DNA from: Lactifluus volemus
Taxonomy: Eukaryota > Basidiomycota > Agaricomycetes > Russulales > Russulaceae
Assembly: GCA_022376515.1 (NCBI GenBank)
Contig: WTXI01000265.1
Coordinates: forward strand, 1 to 50,123
DNA length: 50,123 nt
Direction: 5' to 3'
The notes beneath the pieces are model-generated. The model saw only the letters and a program-made list of their open reading frames with translations. It ran no database searches and had not been told where the DNA came from. Shown piece after piece: positions 44,845-50,123 of this stretch (position 1 is the stretch's first letter; each line of letters begins with the position of its first letter). The position numbers were made by a program, and so were the translations under genes.

Positions 44845-47408
44845 CCAGAGATATGGCCTGATATACGACTCCAGCACATCGGGAACGAAAGGCCCTAATG
44901 AAAATTGGTATGTTTTGGCTATCGTGTCTTTGAGGTGTATCAAGGCTCAGGGCGCCCGCAGATGTTGAAAACCATTCTGGAGCGGGCTCGCAAATCCGTA
45001 TACTTCTACACGTTGCCAAACATATCGATTCCCAACTCGGCTGGACTGGGGTCACGTCTCCACCTGCCTTTCAACTTATCGCCGGTCCTTTTTTGCACGT
45101 GCATCTCTTGTATTCCTTACCGCACCATACATAGAACTGTAAAATCCGAGAGTGTTTCCAGAAAACTCAAACTGATATTTGTTGACTTTCTTTACCTTCG
45201 CGCAGGGATGGAGAGAAAATGAATGATTATGCGTTATGGGAATACCGTTGGTTCACAACTTCACACAGCACGCACCGAGGCATGGCACGCTTGCGTCAAT
45301 TCTCACTCCGTGTGCCTTCATAAGCGACGACTTTGTAAAGAAATTGGAACTTCGATCATGCCAGACGTTAGCTTGAGAGCTCGTCAAGCGCCACACGAAT
45401 GCTGAGTCAGCAACCCCAATTCAAATTGGACACGTGATGTCGGACGAAAGTGATTCTTTTTGGAGCGTGGTGTATCCCCCCTATTACGATTACATTTCAA
45501 TAAGCGTCCAAGCTCGCAAAATTATGGAACAGAGTATGCTAGGGCGAGGGTCTACGATGTACCATGTCATCTACTGTAAAGTCCAATACTTAGGGAGCGC
45601 GATGCCTGCGTGCTCTCCTAATAACGAGTGTAGAAGGGATAAAAGGAATGAGTTTGGAATTCGGTGGACAGAACGCTCAACCACGTGTCGAATTTGCGTG
45701 AATGTCTTGTGAGCGCATGAGGTTATTATAGTAATGTGACGCATGCGTCTCGACACGCACCTTTTATTATGCAATGACACATGCTGGGTATGAACAGGTC
45801 GGCTGATGTTGACGGTCGATGGGCTGGCCAGCGGTTGTCACGGAATCATCATATGCAGATTTGCTCGAAGTGAGACAAGTTGTTAAATTGTCAAGGCTTG
45901 TGAATTCGTCCATGTTATCGATGTGCAAAGGAGATAGTAGTGGTGTGGTGGTGGGGTATAGCAGTTTACGAGGCGAATGAAGGGGTATTTATAGTGTAGT
46001 TCGCGACCGAGTCACCACCTGTGTTCCATTCCATTTTCAATGGACCTGCTAGGTTACGAAGGCGGTACAAAAAGAACAGTTGTCGCGGATGTTTCTGTAC
46101 TTGTAGGACAATGCAGCATGCGGAACTGAATGGCAATTGTTTGTGGCGACAATAAATCAGTTACGTAATCACATTCACCTCTCCGCCCGCTTGCACAGGC
46201 TAGTACACCGAATTGCCCATGGACTCATTGTATGTCAACCTGCGTCAAGGCCTTGACTTCACCAAAACTCCTCCAAACCATCGCTATTCAAGACTTTATT
46301 ACTCAGGTCTGGAGCAATATAGACACGGACTGCCGTACTTTGAGCGAAGCCTATGCGTGCACAGGGAATTGGGCCCAAGGTCTCCACGGTAACTAAAACA
46401 TCATTTTATTGTTATGTCTCATTCACCAGCGTTCTTCTTCATCTCTATATATACTTCCGATCCGCAGCAGTTAAAATCCGTGATCCGGCCCGCCATGTCC
46501 TCGTGCAATTTCCCCTCCCGTATATCGCCACCGCCAAGCAATGCATTCGAACCCGCACAGGTCTACATCGTCCGGATGGGACTTTCGTGATTCATGAACA
46601 TCATCGGGTGATTGTTCCAGGCCATTTCACCTTAGGTCGAGGATCTCCTCCACCCGAGGAATGACAATACTCCCGCACAGCCCGCTCTGGAGCATGACCT
46701 GCATGGTAAAGGCCCTCACGCTCGATAATGCGCACATGTCGTCGTTAGGTCACAGCGTCGACTGCGCATCTGGCTTGGGTAACAGGATCATGGAACCCCT
46801 CACGTTGGTTAATCATGTGAGACCTGGGAATACAAGAAAAAGAGAGAAGGGCGGGCCAAGTATGTGTGGGGACAGTGTCAGAGTCGGCCTCTGAAAAGTC
46901 ATTTGTGGATATGCCAGAATGTATGCGCTCTTTTTTCATCCTAATTCTTGTCTGCGCCAACGTTCAGCGTTTGATCTGTGACGTAGAATGTGCGAGGAAC
47001 CATCCTTTCGTATTTTCCGGCAACACAAAGCGCAGTTATCTCTCTCACAATACCCTGGTCAACCTACGTTTTGACTCCCGGATGGCCTTGAACGTCGGAG
47101 CGCTCGGTGATGGCGTCAATTCCGATTCCGCCCTCTAATGATGTTAGTCCCTGACATACCGAAAATCACTGTCGAAAGAAAAAATTGGCGGTTTATGAAC
47201 ATGAACGTGACCACTGCATGACCTAGTTAGACCCTTTGTATGTTCATTAGACGCAAAATTGTTTATGGGGAATACACACCCGTCTGCCAAGGCTATTGCC
47301 TATGATAGCGGCACCGACCAAATCCGGCAGTGTGAGACTAATTTCGGGGTAGCGCGCGGGTACGAACGCCGCGCCTTCTGCCTCCGTTTCTCATACTATA
47401 ATTCCCTG
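44845..47408. other. Long intergenic stretch, no confident gene
   Basis: About 2.5 kb between I and J. The longest plus frame (46353-46664, with HRPDGTFVIHEHHRVIVPGH) lacks recognisable motifs, and its neighbours (46661-47138) do not join it convincingly. A TTTATAG at about 45988-45994 and several short frames were seen, but nothing I can support as a gene. Confidence 0.4.
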
Positions 47409-49924
47409 ATGTCCCAAGAAACTCCCCTCGAGGCCATCACCGTTGCGAATGTATTCAGAGAGGGTGTCGATGCCAGTATGTTGTTTTCCACCAGCACCCG
47501 ACGACTTTATCACCATCAACTTCATCCTCCCATATAGGTGGCCACCGCCATGCACCTCCTCAGCCTCAGCTAGCGCAAAATCAGACTTTGCAGGAGAAGG
47601 CAACCTTTTCTGATAGCTCCGGCCCCCTTTTCAATATGTACAATAAGATGACAGAGGAAGAGGACAATAAAATGGCCCAGCGCTGGCAAAAGGACGCTGA
47701 CGGCATACTTATTTTCGTGAGTCTTTATTCATGCTGGAGTACAGCGGCAAATATGAATATTGTAGACCGGTTTATTCTCGGCTGCTGTCGCGACATTGGT
47801 CGCGGTCTCTGTTCAGGACTTGAGGCCTAATTCACAAGATACATCTGCCTTCTACCTCAAGAATATCTATCGACTTCTCGCTGACCCGAACGTATCTCGT
47901 GCAGCAATCCTTGCCACTCCAGCTGAACCACCCCCATTTTCTCCCCCGAAATCTGCAGTCTGGGTCAACTCACTCTGGTTCCTGAGTTTGGTCATCAGTC
48001 TTACATGTGCTCTACTGGCAACGTTGCTACAACAGTGGGCCGGTCGATACCTCACAATCACTCAACCTCCACGGTATAGTCCACATAAACGAGCATCTAT
48101 TCGTGCGTTCTTTGCAAATGGGGTAGAAAAGTTTCATCTTCCTCGTTCTGTTGAAGCATTGCCCGCCCTGCTACACCTATCGCTCTTCCTATTCTTCTCC
48201 GGACTGGTCGTTTTTCTGTTCAACATTAACCATACTGTGTTCAGTGTGGTTATTTGGTGGGTTGGACTTGCAGGAGCGGCATACGGATTCTTCACGGTGA
48301 TGCCAATCTTCCGACACGATAGCCCCTACTATGCACCGCTTTCATCGTCAGTGTGGTTCTTCTATACTGGCATCGCATATTCAGCCCTTCAAGTTTTTCG
48401 GTTACTTGAACGCCGTTACCCCCGCACCTTCCGTTCATATTTCATCCATTCAATTGCTTATGGCAGACTATTCGTTGTTGGTTTAACGAAGTCTGTCCAA
48501 GAAACTGGCTCGAAATTGACCGCAAAGATTAACAACCGCGTCCTGACATGGACAATTCAGGCCCTGGACGAAGATAAGGAATTCGAACGGTTCTTCGTAG
48601 CCCTCCCTGGCTTTTGTGACTCCCAAGTGATCGATGATCTTGAGCTCGCTTTCGCCGAGTTGGACCAAACGTTGGCAGGGGTAATAGGTGGATTCTTGCA
48701 ACGTACTTTGTCATCTACTTTTGTCTTCGAGGAAGAAAAAGAACGTCGGCTCATCATTTGTGTCAAGGCCGCCGATGCAGCACACCTTCCTTCGGCCACT
48801 GCTATCATCCTCAGCACCATTTTCGTACGGAGGGATAGATGTCGTCTTGCAATCGATTGAGACTGGGCACTATCTAAGAAACAGCGGCGACCGAGATACT
48901 GGTTTATGTGCTCAAGGTGTAATCGCGGGTATCATTGCAAGCGTGCCAGAGCGGGATGACCGTTGGACCGCACTTGCCATGGATCAACTAGGCGTATCAG
49001 AAGATGTGCTTCGACATTATCTCGCACACGGCGACAGCGTTCTACTTGCCAACTTGATCCACATCACTCGCCAGTTCTCATCATGTCTCAGGGATAAACG
49101 AGATGTGGCTTATTCACTGATCTACATCCTGTCACGCATTTCCAAATTTGACATTGAAAATACTCTTCCTGAACTGCAGCATGAATTCTGTGCTTTGTGG
49201 AACGAAATCACTCGAGAAGCGCATAACTGCCCAAACTTATCACATCCCTTTCTTCATTCTCAGACCCATTCGACTACTTTATATCGCATTACACCGAGGT
49301 ACCGAAGCTGCCCCGACTGCCTTTGATGATTCCACGACTATTAGCGACGCAGACGCTCTGTGCGAGCCATCCTCGTACCCACTGTGCAATATCCGAGCTC
49401 ATCACTTCTCCGAGGCCACTCATCCCTTCACCATCACATCAACCCCACCAAACCAGAACATGGCCATAACTCCTCCTAAGTTACCAGTGTTGATGTCGAG
49501 AATAGCGGGCCGTCCTGCTGCTGCACGTGCACGATCCAGCTACCACATTTGCACCTCAAGTTTGTTGTTGACACGCCTGCGATCCCCAACCGGCTCATTG
49601 TTTGACCCTGGTCGGAGTCTCACTCCGGCAGTCTGGACATCCCATCCCTTGGCCTCCCTTTTCTCTCCTACCAGCATCGTCCCCCCACAATACGGCGTAG
49701 ATCCCAGTGTCGTCCTCCTCCACGGTACCCAGTATTATATATTATCATCCACAACGTCAGGTCGAAACGACACGCTTTCCGCAGACCCGGTGTTGTCCTT
49801 AGCACCCCCTACTGGCACATCCCACATCGGCCAGAGCCTCTCGGTCCTGGATTCCCTCCATAAACCTCAAGAGATGGCCAATTTCTTTCACAACATCTCA
49901 GCAACCAGATCCAGATGTCCCTGA
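47409..49924 (+). pseudogene. DUF6535 gene J with two one-base insertions
   Basis: Exons 47409-47475 and 47538-47716 are intact. Exon 1 encodes MSQETPLEAITVANVFREGV. Exon 2 has DSSGPLFNMYNKMTEEEDNK and ends ADGILIF. Exon 3 starts at 47766, TGLFSAAVATLVAVSVQDLR, with all four membrane helices present (VNSLWFLSLVISLTCALLAT, LLHLSLFLFFSGLVVFLFNI, VVIWWVGLAGAAYGFFTVMP). The frame is lost near 48825, where an extra base in TTCGTACGG turns YGGIDVVLQS out of frame, and again near 49230, where CCC should be CC. With both corrected it would continue through LPELQHEFCALWNEI and YHIPFFILRPIRLLYIALHR to a stop at 49924. If the lesions are real, a protein of about 437 residues would be made, keeping the membrane domain but losing most of the soluble part. 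Sequencing error is possible, as one lesion lies in a C run. Confidence 0.75.
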
Positions 49925-50123
49925 ATATCAATCGCAGCGAGAGGTCTCAGTCCTGACATGGCCAACGGATTTTTCACACCATCCCGCTGGTGAAAGGAGC
50001 TGTCATCTCACGACTTTGGATCGTTCATAACGGAACGTGATTCTCCTATGCGGGTTTTGAAATGCAGTGGCATCTTATCGGGGGGTGTCGGCGTGGGCCA
50101 GTGGGGTAGTATACTGGTAAGTT
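49925..50123. other. Right-edge DNA after gene J
   Basis: About 200 bp with no gene seen; probably the 3' flank of J. Confidence 0.3.

Noticed and set aside
46353..46664. 103-codon plus frame between I and J as a gene
   Set aside because: Protein-like in part but no motif, no convincing start or splice partners; left as intergenic.
1..50123. CRISPR arrays, operons, ribosome-binding sites, transposons with terminal repeats
   Set aside because: The genome is eukaryotic; no regularly spaced repeats, no transposase or reverse-transcriptase motif and no long terminal repeats were seen. Repeats in the window are gene duplications.

Overview
The window reads as nuclear DNA of a filamentous basidiomycete, most likely an Agaricomycete. 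Genes carry many short GT-AG introns (about 45-70 nt). They belong to ordinary fungal families (BOI-type polarity protein, TTC27/Emw1, TMEM135, a LARP7-like La protein, a hot-dog thioesterase). The window is also filled with DUF6535 membrane proteins, a family known to me mainly from mushroom-forming fungi. I cannot name the species.

Layout. 1-9.6 kb: two near-identical THEM6-like thioesterase genes on the + strand (1520-3099 and 7948-9539), with a DUF6535 gene (A, 4862-7810) on the - strand between them. 9.6-21 kb: a conserved housekeeping block. It holds the LARP7-like gene (-), its divergent neighbour, a BOI1/2-type SH3-SAM-PH-CH protein (+), then TTC27/Emw1 (+) and TMEM135 (+, twelve exons including one of 12 nt). 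21.5-50 kb: an accessory region built almost entirely from DUF6535 paralogues, all on +. These are B (divergent, broken), C and D (intact), E, F and G (decayed copies of C and D), H and I (intact) and J (two frameshifts). A tRNA-His(GTG) gene with an intron lies between F and G.

The DUF6535 genes share one architecture. A short variable exon 1 ends in phase 1. Exon 2 encodes a charged segment around SGPLF-MY-K and ends in phase 0. A single very long exon 3 opens with TGLFSA and encodes four predicted membrane helices, a long soluble region and a Ser/Pro-rich tail. The array looks like a C-type/D-type pair duplicated several times and then eroded. Copy 1 (C+D) is intact, copy 2 (E+F) is pseudogenised, and copy 3 is reduced to a C-type tail plus a truncated D-type head (G). 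Gene A, in inverted orientation, is a chimera: a C-type front joined in frame to a D/F-type tail. Its function is unknown; I infer only rapid birth-and-death evolution by unequal recombination.

Several one-base differences fall in C runs: TTC27 at 16834-16837, F at 31768-31771 and J near 49230. Either these are real lesions or the assembly carries homopolymer errors, and raw reads would decide.
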